This document shows positions 17,285 through 28,000 of a stretch of 56,111 nucleotides of DNA, one piece after another. The translations under genes and the position numbers were made by a program. The notes under the pieces were generated by a model that was not told the DNA's origin, did not search any database, and worked only from the letters and a program-made list of their open reading frames with translations. Position 1 is the stretch's first letter, and each line of letters begins with the position of its first letter. Source of the stretch: Actinomycetota bacterium (GTDB taxonomy: Bacteria > Actinomycetota > Actinomycetes > Mycobacteriales > Mycobacteriaceae); NCBI GenBank assembly GCA_030836785.1, contig JAUPLT010000229.1, positions 1 through 56,111 of the forward strand. The letters are read 5' to 3'.

Positions 17285-17731
17285 CTAGACATGCACGTCA
17301 CGGAGTCCGACCGCGTTGCGCAGTCCGCTGCAGTTGTAACAGCCAACACACCCGACGCAGTCCGTGCACCTCGCGCAGGCCACGCAGCCAACGCACCGAT
17401 TACAGGCGAAGCACGCGACACACGCAGCGCATCTGCGCATGAACAGCGACAGCGCGGTGACCGCACTGGTCGAGATGCCAGCACTCCCTAACGTCACGAC
17501 CGACCCGGCTACCGCAGCACTGCCGGCGGTGGCGATGGAGCCGGCAACCGCCGCGCTGGCCGCGGTCGCGATAGAGCCGGCAACCGCCGCGCTCGCCGCG
17601 GTCGCGATAGAGCCGGCAACCGCCGCGCTCGCCGCAGTAGCGATGGAGCCGGCAACCGCCGCGCTCCCACGGGTAGCAACCGACCGGGAAACCGACCCCG
17701 ACCCGGTCGCCAGGCGCTTGTCCCGGCTCAC
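17285..17731 (-). CDS. Bipartite repeat protein: SAAVAGSIATAA dodecapeptide repeats plus perfect (C-X-X)12 cysteine ladder
   Basis: Translation ...SAAVAGSIATAA x5-6 ...MRRCAACVACFACNRCVGCVACARCTDCVGCVGCYNCSGLRNAVGLRDVHV; 12 Cys, each exactly three residues apart. Confidence 0.65.
   Translation of the reverse strand: MSRDKRLATGSGSVSRSVATRGSAAVAGSIATAASAAVAGSIATAASAAVAGSIATAASAAVAGSIATAGSAAVAGSVVTLGSAGISTSAVTALSLFMRRCAACVACFACNRCVGCVACARCTDCVGCVGCYNCSGLRNAVGLRDVHV
17486..17675. repeat. 36-bp tandem repeat within the coding sequence
   Basis: gagccggcaaccgccgcgct cores at 17538, 17574, 17610 and 17646, exact 36-bp period. Confidence 0.9.
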
Positions 17732-17818
17732 CAGCCGCTCTCGCGCCGCTGGGGCAGGTGTATCAGCTCCACCTCACCCGGGAACAGGCGTTCAGCGGTG
17801 ATCAGCAGTTTCACCCGA

Positions 17819-18049
17819 TCAGCGTAGGGCCTGGCGGTGCTCCGCCGGGTAGGCATGGACAATCGCGCTGGCCAGCTTGGGCACTGCATGGGTCAGGATC
17901 TGCTCCGCCTCGTGCGCGGCCGACCCGTCGTCGTCGGCGGCGTCGAACACCCGGGTCGTCACATCAACGAGAAGCTGCTCGAACGGGCCGGGCTCCCAAA
18001 GTCTTGCCGACCCCACCCGGGAACCGGGGTTCGCCGGTGACTGGAGCAC
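17819..18049 (-). pseudogene. Remnant of a duplicated CDF transporter C-terminus
   Basis: AHEAEQILTHAVPKLASAIVHAYPAEHR matches AHEAEHTLTHAVPKLTSALVHAYPGKHR at the end of the adjacent CDF gene; no transporter body present. Confidence 0.75.
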
Positions 18050-18061
18050 CCACCCAGTATT

Positions 18062-19099
18062 TCAGGCTCCGACACTGCGGTGTTTTCCTGGGTAGGCATG
18101 GACGAGCGCGCTGGTGAGTTTGGGCACGGCGTGGGTGAGTGTGTGTTCGGCTTCGTGCGCGATCCGGTGAGCATCGGTGATGCTGGTCGCCGGGTCGATA
18201 TCAAGTTCTGCCTCGGCATGGAGACGGTGGCCGATCCAGCGCATCCTGACGCTCCGCACGCCGGTGACTCCCGGTTCGGCGGCCAGTGCGGCTTCGGCAG
18301 CATCAACCAGTTGGGGGTCTACTCCGTCCATCAGACGGCGGAAGATGTCGCGAGCAACGGTACGCAAGATCGCGAGGATGGCTACGGTGATCAGCAGCCC
18401 GACAATCGGGTCGGCCAGGGGAAAGCCAAGAGCAACCCCGGCAGCCCCGGCGACGACCGCCAGCGAGGTGAGTCCGTCGGTGCGGGCATGCAATCCGTCG
18501 GCGATCAGGGCTGCCGAGCCGATGCGCCGGCCAACCCGGATGCGGTAGATCGCGACAAGTTCGTTGCCCACAAAGCCAACAAAACCGGCGGCGGCGACCC
18601 AGCCGACATAACCGACCTGTGCCGGATCGGCGAGTCGCCGGAAGGACTCCGCACCGGCGACGACGGCGGACAGGGCGATCATCGCCACCACGAAGAGTCC
18701 GGCTATATCCTCGGCTCGTCCGAACCCGTAGGTGTACCGACGGGTGGCGGGCTTGGTGCTGATTGCGAACGCGATCCACAGTGGCACAGCGGTGAGGGCA
18801 TCGGCCACGTTGTGGATGGAGTCGGCCAGCAGGGCCACCGACCCGGAAATCGCGACGATCACGAACTGGGCGAGCGCGGTCACCCCGAGTGCCAGCAGGC
18901 TTATCTTTACCGCCCGGATTCCGGCAGCGCTGGACTGCAGGGCATCGTCGATGCTGTCAGCCGCGTCGTGGCTGTGCGGGAGGAATACCTCGCGGAGCGC
19001 GGCGAGTGGGCCATGGTCGCCATGGTCGTGGTCATGGTCATGGTGGTGATGCGCATGGTTCTCGGGGCCTCGGGGTGCAATCCGGGATTCGTGAGTCAT
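18062..19099 (-). CDS. Cation diffusion facilitator (CDF) metal exporter with His-rich N-terminus
   Basis: HAHHHHDHDHDHGDHG; TM helices with DSIHNVADA and DGLHARTDG metal-site motifs (HxxxD/DxxxD type); cytoplasmic C-terminal domain. Confidence 0.93.
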   Translation of the reverse strand: MTHESRIAPRGPENHAHHHHDHDHDHGDHGPLAALREVFLPHSHDAADSIDDALQSSAAGIRAVKISLLALGVTALAQFVIVAISGSVALLADSIHNVADALTAVPLWIAFAISTKPATRRYTYGFGRAEDIAGLFVVAMIALSAVVAGAESFRRLADPAQVGYVGWVAAAGFVGFVGNELVAIYRIRVGRRIGSAALIADGLHARTDGLTSLAVVAGAAGVALGFPLADPIVGLLITVAILAILRTVARDIFRRLMDGVDPQLVDAAEAALAAEPGVTGVRSVRMRWIGHRLHAEAELDIDPATSITDAHRIAHEAEHTLTHAVPKLTSALVHAYPGKHRSVGA

Positions 19100-19503
19100 G
19101 CGCTGCGCCCGTCCTTGCGCTTCCGTTCGTGCAGGACGGCGAGTTCGCCGGTGTCGCGATGGTGCCCGGGTATGCCCGGCCCGGCATGCTCGGCGTTGAA
19201 CACCGCATCGGAGACGAGTTGCCGGATGTGGTCGTTGTCCACGCTGTAGTAGATGGTGGTGCCGTCGCGGCGGGTGTGCACCAGTCGTGCCATGCGTAAC
19301 TTGGCCAGGTGCTGCGACACGCTGGGCGCAGGTTTTCCGACATGAGCCGCAAGGTCGCCAACGGACAACTCACGGGCAACGAGTGCCCACAGAATCTGAA
19401 CCCGTGTGGCGTCGGCCAGCATCCGGAAGACCTCAACCACCAGATCGACCTGGTCGTCGGGGAGCCGCCGAGTGCAAGCTCCACTATCTGCATTCATATG
19501 CAC
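19096..19503 (-). CDS. kmtR: ArsR/SmtB family metalloregulator, KmtR (Rv0827c)-like
   Basis: PDDQVDLVVEVFRMLADATRVQILWALVARELSVGDLAAHVGKPAPSVSQHLAKLRMARLVHTRRDGTTIYYSVDNDHIRQLVSDAVFNAEHAGPGIPGHHR resembles remembered KmtR; 4-nt overlap with the CDF gene. Confidence 0.82.
   Translation of the reverse strand: MHMNADSGACTRRLPDDQVDLVVEVFRMLADATRVQILWALVARELSVGDLAAHVGKPAPSVSQHLAKLRMARLVHTRRDGTTIYYSVDNDHIRQLVSDAVFNAEHAGPGIPGHHRDTGELAVLHERKRKDGRSA
19489..19502. promoter_or_regulatory. Candidate ArsR/KmtR operator palindrome overlapping the regulator start
   Basis: TGCATTCATATGCA, arms TGCAT/ATGCA. Confidence 0.4.
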
Positions 19504-19544
19504 ATAGTACGACGGCCTCCCGGCCCCGACAGAAACCGGCTACC

Positions 19545-20222
19545 TCACCAGCCCCGCTCCCGCCACTCCGCCAGTCGGGGCCGCTCCTCACCGAGGGTGG
19601 TGTCGTCGCCATGGCCGGGGTAAACAATGGTGTCGTCGCCGTAGACCCCGAACACCTGGGTCTCCAGTCCGGTCATCAGTGAGTCGAACTCCTCCGGGGT
19701 TGTTGTCCGCCCAGGACCGCCAGGGAAAAGGCAGTCGCCGGTGAACAGCTGAACCGCAGTGCGCTCTCCACCGGGCCGCAGTGCGAGGGCTACCGAGCCC
19801 GGGGTGTGACCGCGCAGGTGAATCACATCGAAGGTGAGATCACCCAGTTCAAGGACGTCACCGCCGGCCAGCAGCCGCTCCGGTGGGACCGGCAACTGCT
19901 CGGCGTCCAGCTCATGGGCGGCGGTCGGGGCGCCGGTGGCCTCGGCCACCGCCGCCAGCGCCTGCCAGTGATCGAAGTGCTGGTGGGTGGTGACGATCAT
20001 CGCCAGCTTCGGGGCGTGCTCACCCACCAAGCGCACCATCAGCTCCGGGTCGTTGGCGGCGTCGATCAACAGTGACTCACCGGTGGCCGCGCACGTCACC
20101 AGGTAGGCGTTGTTGTCCATCGGCCCGACCGACATCTTGATGATCGAGACGCCGGGCAGGGTGCGCCGCGCCGCGGTCTGCGATTCGACGTGACCGGTGT
20201 AGCTGTCATCCACGAGGGTCAT
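19545..20222 (-). CDS. MBL-fold metallo-hydrolase (Rv1637c-like)
   Basis: THQHFDH motif, GHTPGS, GDCLFPGGPGR, YPGHGDDT; divergent from uvrA. Start chosen at ATG 20222; the longer ORF upstream overlaps uvrA. Confidence 0.9.
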   Translation of the reverse strand: MTLVDDSYTGHVESQTAARRTLPGVSIIKMSVGPMDNNAYLVTCAATGESLLIDAANDPELMVRLVGEHAPKLAMIVTTHQHFDHWQALAAVAEATGAPTAAHELDAEQLPVPPERLLAGGDVLELGDLTFDVIHLRGHTPGSVALALRPGGERTAVQLFTGDCLFPGGPGRTTTPEEFDSLMTGLETQVFGVYGDDTIVYPGHGDDTTLGEERPRLAEWRERGW

Positions 20223-20268
20223 GCAGGTCACGTTACTGAACGTCGGTACCGGCACATAGCATGGGCGC

Positions 20269-23175
20269 GTGGCTGACCGGCTCATCGTCAAAGGCGCGCG
20301 CGAGCACAATCTCCGCAGCGTCGACCTGGATCTGCCGCGCGACAGCTTGATCGTCTTCACCGGGCTGTCCGGTTCCGGGAAGTCTTCGCTGGCTTTCGAC
20401 ACGATCTTCGCCGAGGGTCAGCGCCGTTACGTCGAGTCGCTGAGCGCCTACGCCCGCCAGTTCCTCGGCCAGATGGACAAACCCGACGTCGACTTTATCG
20501 AGGGCCTGTCGCCCGCGGTCTCGATCGATCAGAAGTCGACCAACCGCAACCCCCGATCGACCGTCGGCACCATCACCGAGGTCTATGACTACCTGCGCTT
20601 GTTGTATGCCCGCGCCGGCACCCCGCACTGCCCGGTCTGCGGGGAGCGGATCGCCCGCCAGACCCCCCAACAGATCGTCGATCAGGTGCTGGCGATGGAG
20701 GAGGGCGTCCGCTTTCAGGTCCTCGCCCCGGTCGTGCGCACCCGCAAGGGCGAGTTCGCCGACCTGTTCGACAAGCTCAACACCCAGGGTTACAGCCGGG
20801 TCCGGGTCGACGGTGTGGTGCACCCGCTGACCGATCCGCCGAAGCTCAAGAAGCAGGAGAAGCACGACATCGAGGTGGTGATCGACAGGCTGACGGTCAA
20901 GGCTTCCGCCAAGCAGCGGCTCACCGATTCGGTGGAGACCGCACTCGGTCTCGCCGATGGCATCGTGGTGCTGGACTTCGTCGATCGCGAGGAAGACGAC
21001 CCGCACGGTGCCCCCAGAGAACAACGGTTCTCCGAGAAGCTGGCCTGCCCGAACGGCCATGCGCTGGCGGTGGATGATCTTGAGCCGCGGTCATTTTCGT
21101 TCAACTCCCCGTACGGTGCCTGCCCGGAGTGCAGCGGGCTGGGCATCCGGAAGGAGGTCGATCCCGATCTGGTGGTGCCCGACCCGGACCTGACCCTCGC
21201 CGAGGGAGCCGTGGCGCCGTGGGCGATGGGCCACAACTCCGATTACTTCACCCGGATGATGGCCGGCCTCGGCGAGGCGCTGGGGTTCGACATCGACACC
21301 CCGTGGCGGAAGCTTCCCGCAAAGGCCCGCAAGGCGCTCCTGGAGGGATCCGACCAGCAGGTGCATGTCCGCTACAAGAACCGCTACGGGCGGACCCGGT
21401 CCTACTACGCCGACTTTGAAGGCGTCATGGCATTCCTACAGCGCCGCATGGAGCAGACCGACTCCGAGTTGATGAAGGAGCGCTACGAGGGCTTCATGCG
21501 CGACGTGCCGTGCCCGGAATGTGATGGCACCCGGCTCAAGCCGGAGATCCTGGCCGTCACGCTCTCCGCCGGCGAGCACCGCAAGTCGATCGCCGAGGTG
21601 TGCGAGTTGTCCATCGCCGACTGCTCGGCGTTCCTCAACGAACTCACCCTCGGCCCGCGTGAGGCGGCCATCGCCGGTCAGGTTCTCAGAGAGGTGCAGT
21701 CCCGCCTCGGCTTCCTGCTCGACGTCGGTCTGGACTATCTGACTCTGGGCCGGGCCGCGGGCACCCTGTCGGGCGGCGAGGCCCAGCGGATCAGACTGGC
21801 CACCCAGATCGGTTCGGGCCTGGTCGGAGTGCTCTATGTGCTCGACGAGCCGTCCATCGGTCTGCACCAGCGCGATAACCGCCGACTCATCGAAACCCTC
21901 ACCCGGCTGAGGGATCTGGGCAACACCTTGATCGTCGTCGAACACGATGAGGACACCATCGCCCATGCCGACTGGGTCGTCGACATCGGTCCTGCGGCGG
22001 GCGAGCACGGTGGCCGGGTCGTCCACAGCGGGCCGTACAGCGAGCTGCTGAACAACCCGAACTCAATCACCGGGGCGTACCTGTCGGGGCGGCAGAGCAT
22101 CGACGTGCCCGCCATCCGTCGGCCCGTCGACCGCAAGCGGCAGTTGACCGTCGTCGGTGCGAGGGAGCACAACCTGCGGGGGATCGACGTCGCCTTCCCG
22201 CTCGGGGTGCTGACCGCGGTCACCGGGGTATCCGGCTCCGGTAAATCCACTCTGGTCAACGACATCCTCGCGTCAGTGCTCGCAAACAAGCTCAACGGCG
22301 CCCGCACGGTGCCCGGGCGGCACACCCGGATCAACGGTCTGGACCAGGTGGACAAACTGGTCCGGGTCGATCAGTCACCGATCGGCCGCACACCGCGATC
22401 CAATCCGGCCACCTACACCGGAGTGTTCGACAAGATTCGCAGTCTGTTCGCGGCCACCACCGAGGCGAAGGTGCGCGGTTACCAGCCGGGCCGGTTCTCG
22501 TTCAACGTCAAAGGCGGCCGCTGCGAGGCCTGCTCGGGCGACGGCACGATCAAGATCGAAATGAACTTCCTCCCGGACGTCTACGTGCCCTGCGAAGTCT
22601 GCAACGGCGCCCGCTACAACCGCGAGACGCTCGAGGTGCACTACAAGGGCAAGACCATCTCCGAGGTCCTCGACATGTCCATCGAGGACGGCTGCGATTT
22701 CTTCGAGCCGATCAGCAGCATCCACCGCTATCTGAAGACCCTCGTCGACGTCGGCCTGGGCTACGTGCGACTGGGCCAGTCGGCCCCGACCTTGTCCGGC
22801 GGTGAGGCGCAGCGGGTGAAACTGGCAGCCGAACTGCAGAAGCGATCAACCGGCCGCACCGTGTACATCCTCGACGAGCCGACCACCGGCCTGCACTTCG
22901 AGGACATCCGAAAGCTGCTCAAGGTCATCAACGGCCTTGTCGACAAGGGTAATTCGGTCATCGTGATCGAACACAACCTGGACGTGATCAAGACCTCGGA
23001 CTGGATCATCGACATGGGACCCGAAGGGGGAGCGGGCGGGGGGACCCTGGTCGGCCAAGGCACCCCGGAGGACATCGCCGCCAATCCGCAGAGCTACACG
23101 GGAGCATTCCTCGCCGAACTGCTCGATCCGCCGGCACCCAAGAGTCCGTCCCGACGCAAGAAGGTCAGCGCCTGA
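20269..23175 (+). CDS. uvrA: Excinuclease ABC subunit UvrA
   Basis: Two ABC ATPase modules ([27 protein letters not shown]), zinc finger CPVCGER..., CEACSGDG...CEVCNG. Confidence 0.98.
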   Translation: MADRLIVKGAREHNLRSVDLDLPRDSLIVFTGLSGSGKSSLAFDTIFAEGQRRYVESLSAYARQFLGQMDKPDVDFIEGLSPAVSIDQKSTNRNPRSTVGTITEVYDYLRLLYARAGTPHCPVCGERIARQTPQQIVDQVLAMEEGVRFQVLAPVVRTRKGEFADLFDKLNTQGYSRVRVDGVVHPLTDPPKLKKQEKHDIEVVIDRLTVKASAKQRLTDSVETALGLADGIVVLDFVDREEDDPHGAPREQRFSEKLACPNGHALAVDDLEPRSFSFNSPYGACPECSGLGIRKEVDPDLVVPDPDLTLAEGAVAPWAMGHNSDYFTRMMAGLGEALGFDIDTPWRKLPAKARKALLEGSDQQVHVRYKNRYGRTRSYYADFEGVMAFLQRRMEQTDSELMKERYEGFMRDVPCPECDGTRLKPEILAVTLSAGEHRKSIAEVCELSIADCSAFLNELTLGPREAAIAGQVLREVQSRLGFLLDVGLDYLTLGRAAGTLSGGEAQRIRLATQIGSGLVGVLYVLDEPSIGLHQRDNRRLIETLTRLRDLGNTLIVVEHDEDTIAHADWVVDIGPAAGEHGGRVVHSGPYSELLNNPNSITGAYLSGRQSIDVPAIRRPVDRKRQLTVVGAREHNLRGIDVAFPLGVLTAVTGVSGSGKSTLVNDILASVLANKLNGARTVPGRHTRINGLDQVDKLVRVDQSPIGRTPRSNPATYTGVFDKIRSLFAATTEAKVRGYQPGRFSFNVKGGRCEACSGDGTIKIEMNFLPDVYVPCEVCNGARYNRETLEVHYKGKTISEVLDMSIEDGCDFFEPISSIHRYLKTLVDVGLGYVRLGQSAPTLSGGEAQRVKLAAELQKRSTGRTVYILDEPTTGLHFEDIRKLLKVINGLVDKGNSVIVIEHNLDVIKTSDWIIDMGPEGGAGGGTLVGQGTPEDIAANPQSYTGAFLAELLDPPAPKSPSRRKKVSA

Positions 23176-23187
23176 TCTGACGGTCGG

Positions 23188-23499
23188 TCAGTCCGACTTG
23201 TCCATCGCGGCCCGGATCTCCTCCAGCTTCCGCGCCGCCGCCTCGTGAACCGCGTCGTACCGCTCCGCCACGGCGCGGCCCTCCGGCGTATCCTGCGCCA
23301 ATTCCGTTGCGCCCAAGGCGGTCCCGTACCTGGTCTCGATCTTCTCGCGCACCCCCTCCAACGTCGGCACGCCAGTCGGGCCATACCCGGGGTCGGGGTC
23401 AATCGCAACATGCGGAGCGACGGCCGTATCGCTTGTCGCTGGGGGGTCAGACGCTCCCTCCGCGGCGAGCTGCTCCTCCGGTACCTGCTCGTCGGCCAT
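23188..23499 (-). CDS. Conserved small mycobacterial hypothetical protein
   Basis: 103-aa acidic ORF between uvrA and the esterase gene, with little overlap of neighbours. Confidence 0.65.
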   Translation of the reverse strand: MADEQVPEEQLAAEGASDPPATSDTAVAPHVAIDPDPGYGPTGVPTLEGVREKIETRYGTALGATELAQDTPEGRAVAERYDAVHEAAARKLEEIRAAMDKSD

Positions 23500-23526
23500 G
23501 GCGTCACCGTACTCTCGGTGCGTCCC

Positions 23527-25014
23527 TCACCGCACTCCGGATGTGGGCGCCGGACTGGACTGCGGTCCACCCTCCGCGGTAACGGAAACGCCGTCCCATC
23601 CGCCAGTTCCGGGGAGCGGTATCTCCGGCACGTCGGGGGTGCCGATCCGGCCCGCAAGCCACGGCAGCGAGGACCGGAACGCGCGCCCGGCGAAGGGCCA
23701 GTCGTGCTTCCCGGTCTCAGGGATGACCGCGCAGTCGATCCCGTATTCGTTGCCCAGCCTGCACAGCGCTCTGGCGGCGGAGTTCGGAGTTGTGGGCATG
23801 GCACCCAGTTGCTGTTCCGGCAGGTCGGCGCCTGTCACCGGGTGGGTTCGGGTGCCCGGCGGCGTGGATACCGCGAACCATCCCGCGACGCCCTCGAACG
23901 GCCCGTTCTGCGCAATGATCGTAGAAGGATCCCAGCGCGCATAGGCGGCGGCGTCACCACCGTACAGCCGGTCAATTGTCTGCTGCCGGTCGCCGGCGTT
24001 GGGGGAGAAGTCCCCGTCGATGTTCACGAAGGCGCTGAACAGTTCTGGGTGCTTCACTGCGAGGTTGAGCGCGCAGGTACCGCCGGACGACCATCCGACC
24101 AGGCCCCAGTTTGCCGGATCATCGCTGACCCCGAAGCTCGAAATGACATACGGCACCACATCTTTGGTGAGGTAATCACCGGCATTGCCCCGTGGGCCGT
24201 TGACGCATCCGGTGTCGTTGTTGAATGCGCCGCCAGAGTCCGCGAACACGAACACCGGGGCATTGCCGCCGTGCCGGACCGCGAAATCATCGATGGTGTC
24301 GACCGCCGTGCCGGCACGAATCCAGTCGGCCGGCGTGTTGAACTGCCCGCCGATCATCATCACCACAGGAAGGGCCGGCGGCGGGTTGCTGGCAAAGTAG
24401 GACGGCGGCAGGTAAACGAGTTCGCCACGGTGCTTGAACTTCGAAATCGTGGCGGGAATGTCGACCGGTACGACTTTCCCCTTCGCCGGCACGTCCTGTG
24501 CGGCGAGCATTTTCGAGACGGTGGCACGGTCGGTCTGTCCCGGTAGCGGACCACCGGTGAGTTGACCCCAGGCGGTCTGCACGGTGGGGAAGTAGCCCAC
24601 CCAGAAGTTGAGCATCAGCCCAGCGGACAGCGCACACAACGGCACGGCCGCCACCGCGGTGGCGCGTCGCCACCAGTGCGCCGAGCGCCAGCCCAGCACT
24701 GCCACGACAGCCGCAAAACCGGTGAGCGCAATCCACAACCACATCTGCCGGGGGGCGGGCTCGCCGGCGAGGCCGTTGCTGGCGATGCTCCAGTGGACGA
24801 CGAGAGCCAGAGCCAGTCCGGACAGGCCGGCCGCCGGCACCGCCACCAGCCGCCAACGGCGGGTACGCCAGCCGACTGCCAGGATCACCGTCACGGCGGC
24901 CAGTACCTGCGCCGTCACTGGGATCCAGCCGTGCATCAACGAAACGTGGTCGCGGAACGGGTCGAACGGCTCCGCCAGGATGATGGGAGCGGCCCTCGGC
25001 ACTGAAGGCGTCAC
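23527..25014 (-). CDS. Membrane-anchored alpha/beta-hydrolase (esterase D/antigen-85-like fold), Rv1639c-like
   Basis: N-terminal TM helices; GLVGWSSGGTCALNLAVKHPELFSAFVNIDGDFSPNAGD nucleophile elbow GWSSG. Confidence 0.85.
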   Translation of the reverse strand: MTPSVPRAAPIILAEPFDPFRDHVSLMHGWIPVTAQVLAAVTVILAVGWRTRRWRLVAVPAAGLSGLALALVVHWSIASNGLAGEPAPRQMWLWIALTGFAAVVAVLGWRSAHWWRRATAVAAVPLCALSAGLMLNFWVGYFPTVQTAWGQLTGGPLPGQTDRATVSKMLAAQDVPAKGKVVPVDIPATISKFKHRGELVYLPPSYFASNPPPALPVVMMIGGQFNTPADWIRAGTAVDTIDDFAVRHGGNAPVFVFADSGGAFNNDTGCVNGPRGNAGDYLTKDVVPYVISSFGVSDDPANWGLVGWSSGGTCALNLAVKHPELFSAFVNIDGDFSPNAGDRQQTIDRLYGGDAAAYARWDPSTIIAQNGPFEGVAGWFAVSTPPGTRTHPVTGADLPEQQLGAMPTTPNSAARALCRLGNEYGIDCAVIPETGKHDWPFAGRAFRSSLPWLAGRIGTPDVPEIPLPGTGGWDGVSVTAEGGPQSSPAPTSGVR

Positions 25015-25023
25015 TCCGTCAGA

Positions 25024-28000
25024 TTACCGCGGCTTTGCCAGCGGGAATGGCAGGCTCTCGCGGATGCTGCGGCCGGTAATCAGCATCACCACCCGGTCCA
25101 CACCCATACCCATCCCACCGGTCGGTGGCATCCCGTACTCCATCGCCTGCAGGAAGTCCTCATCGAGTTCCATCGCCTCCTGGTCACCCCCGGCGGCGAG
25201 CATCGACTGCTGCAGCAGCCGCCGACGCTGCTCCACCGGATCAGTCAACTCGCTGTACGCCGTCGCCAGTTCCACGCCCCAGGCGACCAGGTCCCAGCGC
25301 TCGGCAACCCCGGCGCGGCTGCGGTGCGGGCGGGTCAGCGGCGACACCGAGGTGGGGAAGTCCAGGTAGAAGGTTGGCGCCTGAGTGTGCTCCTCGACCA
25401 GCCGTTCGTAGAGTTCGAGAACGACCGCCCCGCTGTCCCAGTGGCTCAGGTAGGGGACCCGTGCGGCATCGCAGCGTCGGCGCAGTTCAGCCAGGCCGGT
25501 CTCCGGACCGATCTGCTCGCCGAGTGCCTCCGAGACGGCGTCGTGCACGGTCTTGACCGTCCACTGGCCGGAGATGTCCACCGGCTCGAGCGATCCGTCC
25601 TCGCGGCGGTGCATCACGACCATCGAACCGTTGGCCGCGGCGGCGGCGTTCTGGATCAGCTCCCGGCAGCCGTCCACCCACACCAGGTAGTCGGCATGCG
25701 CCTGGTAGGCCTCCAGCAGGGTGAACTCGGGGTTGTGGCTGAAGTCCACGCCCTCGTTGCGGAACGCGCGGCCCAGTTCGAAGACCCGCTCCACCCCGCC
25801 GACGCACAGCCGCTTGAGGTACAACTCCGGGGCGATCCGCAGGTACAGGTCCAGGTCATAGGCGTTGATGTGGGTCTGGAACGGCCGGGCGTTCGCCCCG
25901 CCGTGAATCTGCTGAAGTATCGGGGTCTCGACCTCCAGGAAGTCCTTGCCGAACAACGTCTCCCGGATCGACCGCAGGATGTCGCTGCGTGCCCGGATCA
26001 GATCGCGGGCGACCGGGTTGACGACCAGGTCGACATAGCGTGACCGCACCCGCGCCTCCGGGTCGGTCAGACCTTTGCGTTTGTCCGGCAGTGGCCGCAG
26101 ACACTTCCCCAGCAGCCGCCAACGCTGCACCAGAAGCGAGCGAGTTCCGTTGCGGCTGTATCCCATTCGCCCGCTAGCCTCGATCAGGTCCCCGAGATCC
26201 ACTTCGGCGAAGTCTTCGGAGCCCTGCCCGGGGTCGGCGCAATCCCCAGCCTGACCGCCGTCATCGGCGTCGAGTTCGGATCGGTCCAGCAGCAATTGGA
26301 TGTCGCCGGACCAGTCCCGCAGTTGGGCGAAGGTGACACCCCCGTAGTCGCGGGTCCGCAGCACCCGGCCCGCGACCGTGACGCCGTCCTCGTCGGCGGC
26401 GGTCAATGCCTGCGCGACCGTGTGCGTCGGTGGCTGCCCAACCGGGTACGCGTCAACCCCCCTGTCCTGGAGGGCCTTCAACTTCGCCATCCGCACCCGG
26501 ACCTGCTCCGGCAGCCTGTGCTCGTCGGGTTCGGTGCCGGCCTGCGTTGGCGTTGAATCCGCCGGAAGGGTCGGCGCCGTCCCATCGGCGTGCAGCACGC
26601 CACTGGCGGCCAGTTCATGCGGCACGGCTGAGTGGTGCCCGGTGTGCTGTTTGCCCCGCCGCGAAAACGGCAGCACCAGGAATCCCTCGGCGATCACTGA
26701 AGCCACCCCGACCCGCGGGATCAGCCGGGTGTCCTCGTAGCAGGCGTACCGGGGCACCCACTGCGGTTGGTATTTCATGTTGGACCGGTACAGCGTCTCC
26801 AACTGCCACCAACGCGAGAAGAACACCAGGAGCGCCCGCCACAGTCGCGCCACCGGGCCCGCGCCCAGTGCGGAGCCCTGCTCGAAGGCCGACCTGAACA
26901 TCGCGAAGTTCAGCGAAACTCGGCTGACGCCGACGGTATCGGCCTGCTGCAGCAACTCGCTGACCATCAACTCGACGGTTCCGTTCGGCGATGACGGCGA
27001 CCGGCGCATCAGGTCCAGCGACAGCCCGTTGGGACCCCAGGGCACCAGCGAGAGCATGCCCACCACGGTGCCGCCAGCGCCGTCATTCGAGTCGTCGCGA
27101 GTGTCGTCCTGGTCGCCGCCTTGTACGGCTTCGACCAGCAGACAGTCTCCATCGGCCGGGTCACCCAGCCTGCCCAGCGCCATCGAGAAACCCCGCTCGG
27201 TCTCGGTGTCGCGCCAGGCGTCAGCACGGTTGATCACCTCCGCCATCTGCTCGGCGGTGAGGTCGCGGTGACGTCGCATCCGCACGGTCAGCCCGGACCG
27301 TCGGGCCCTGGTCACCGCTTGGCGCACGGCCCGCATGTCCGGCCCGGAGAGGTGGAACTTGTCCGGGTAGAGGATCGCCTCGTCGCCGAGTTGCAGAGCA
27401 CTCAATCCGGCTTCCCGGAAGGCCTGGGCGCCCGTCGAACTCGCGCCCATCACCCCGGGCGCCCAGCCGTAGGCCAGGCAGAGCTCCTGCCAGGCTTCGA
27501 TGGCCGCAGGCCAGGCGCGGGGATCACCGACCGGGTCACCACTGGCCAGGCACACGCCGGCCTCCACCCGGTAGGTGATCGCAGCCCGCCCACTGGCGGC
27601 GAAGATCACCGACTTGTCCCGGCGGGTGGCGAAGTAGCCCAGCGAGTCGTTCTTGCCGTAAACCTCGAGCAATCCCCGAATCGCCGACTCGTCCTCGCCG
27701 GTGAGCGCGTTATCCGCCCGCTGGGACAGGAACAGCACCACGACCGCCGCCATCAGGGCCAACGCACCGAACAGGCCCATCAAGGCGTTGATGAAGCCGT
27801 GTGGCTTCCCGACGAAGAAGTCCGCGGTGGCGAGGGCGAAACCGCTCACCCGATTGATCGCGTAGGGCAACCGATAGCCGGGCTGCAACGAACCGGGGAA
27901 CAACGTCAGCAGCCCCCAGGCCAGGAGGATTCCGATGATGTTGCCGGCGACCAGGACACCAGCGGCCCGGAACAGTGCGCCGCGGCGGACCTTCGCCCAG

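Noticed and set aside
17486-17675. 36-bp periodic repeat considered as a CRISPR array
   Set aside because: Repeats are contiguous without unique spacers, in frame within a coding sequence, and no cas genes are nearby.
17364-17801. 145-aa plus-strand ORF over the 36-bp repeat
   Set aside because: The minus-strand frame contains the perfect Cys-X-X ladder, which is very unlikely by chance; the plus frame is probably a by-product.
4174-19544. Accessory block as a prophage or integrative element
   Set aside because: No integrase, transposase, tRNA target, or flanking direct repeats could be seen.
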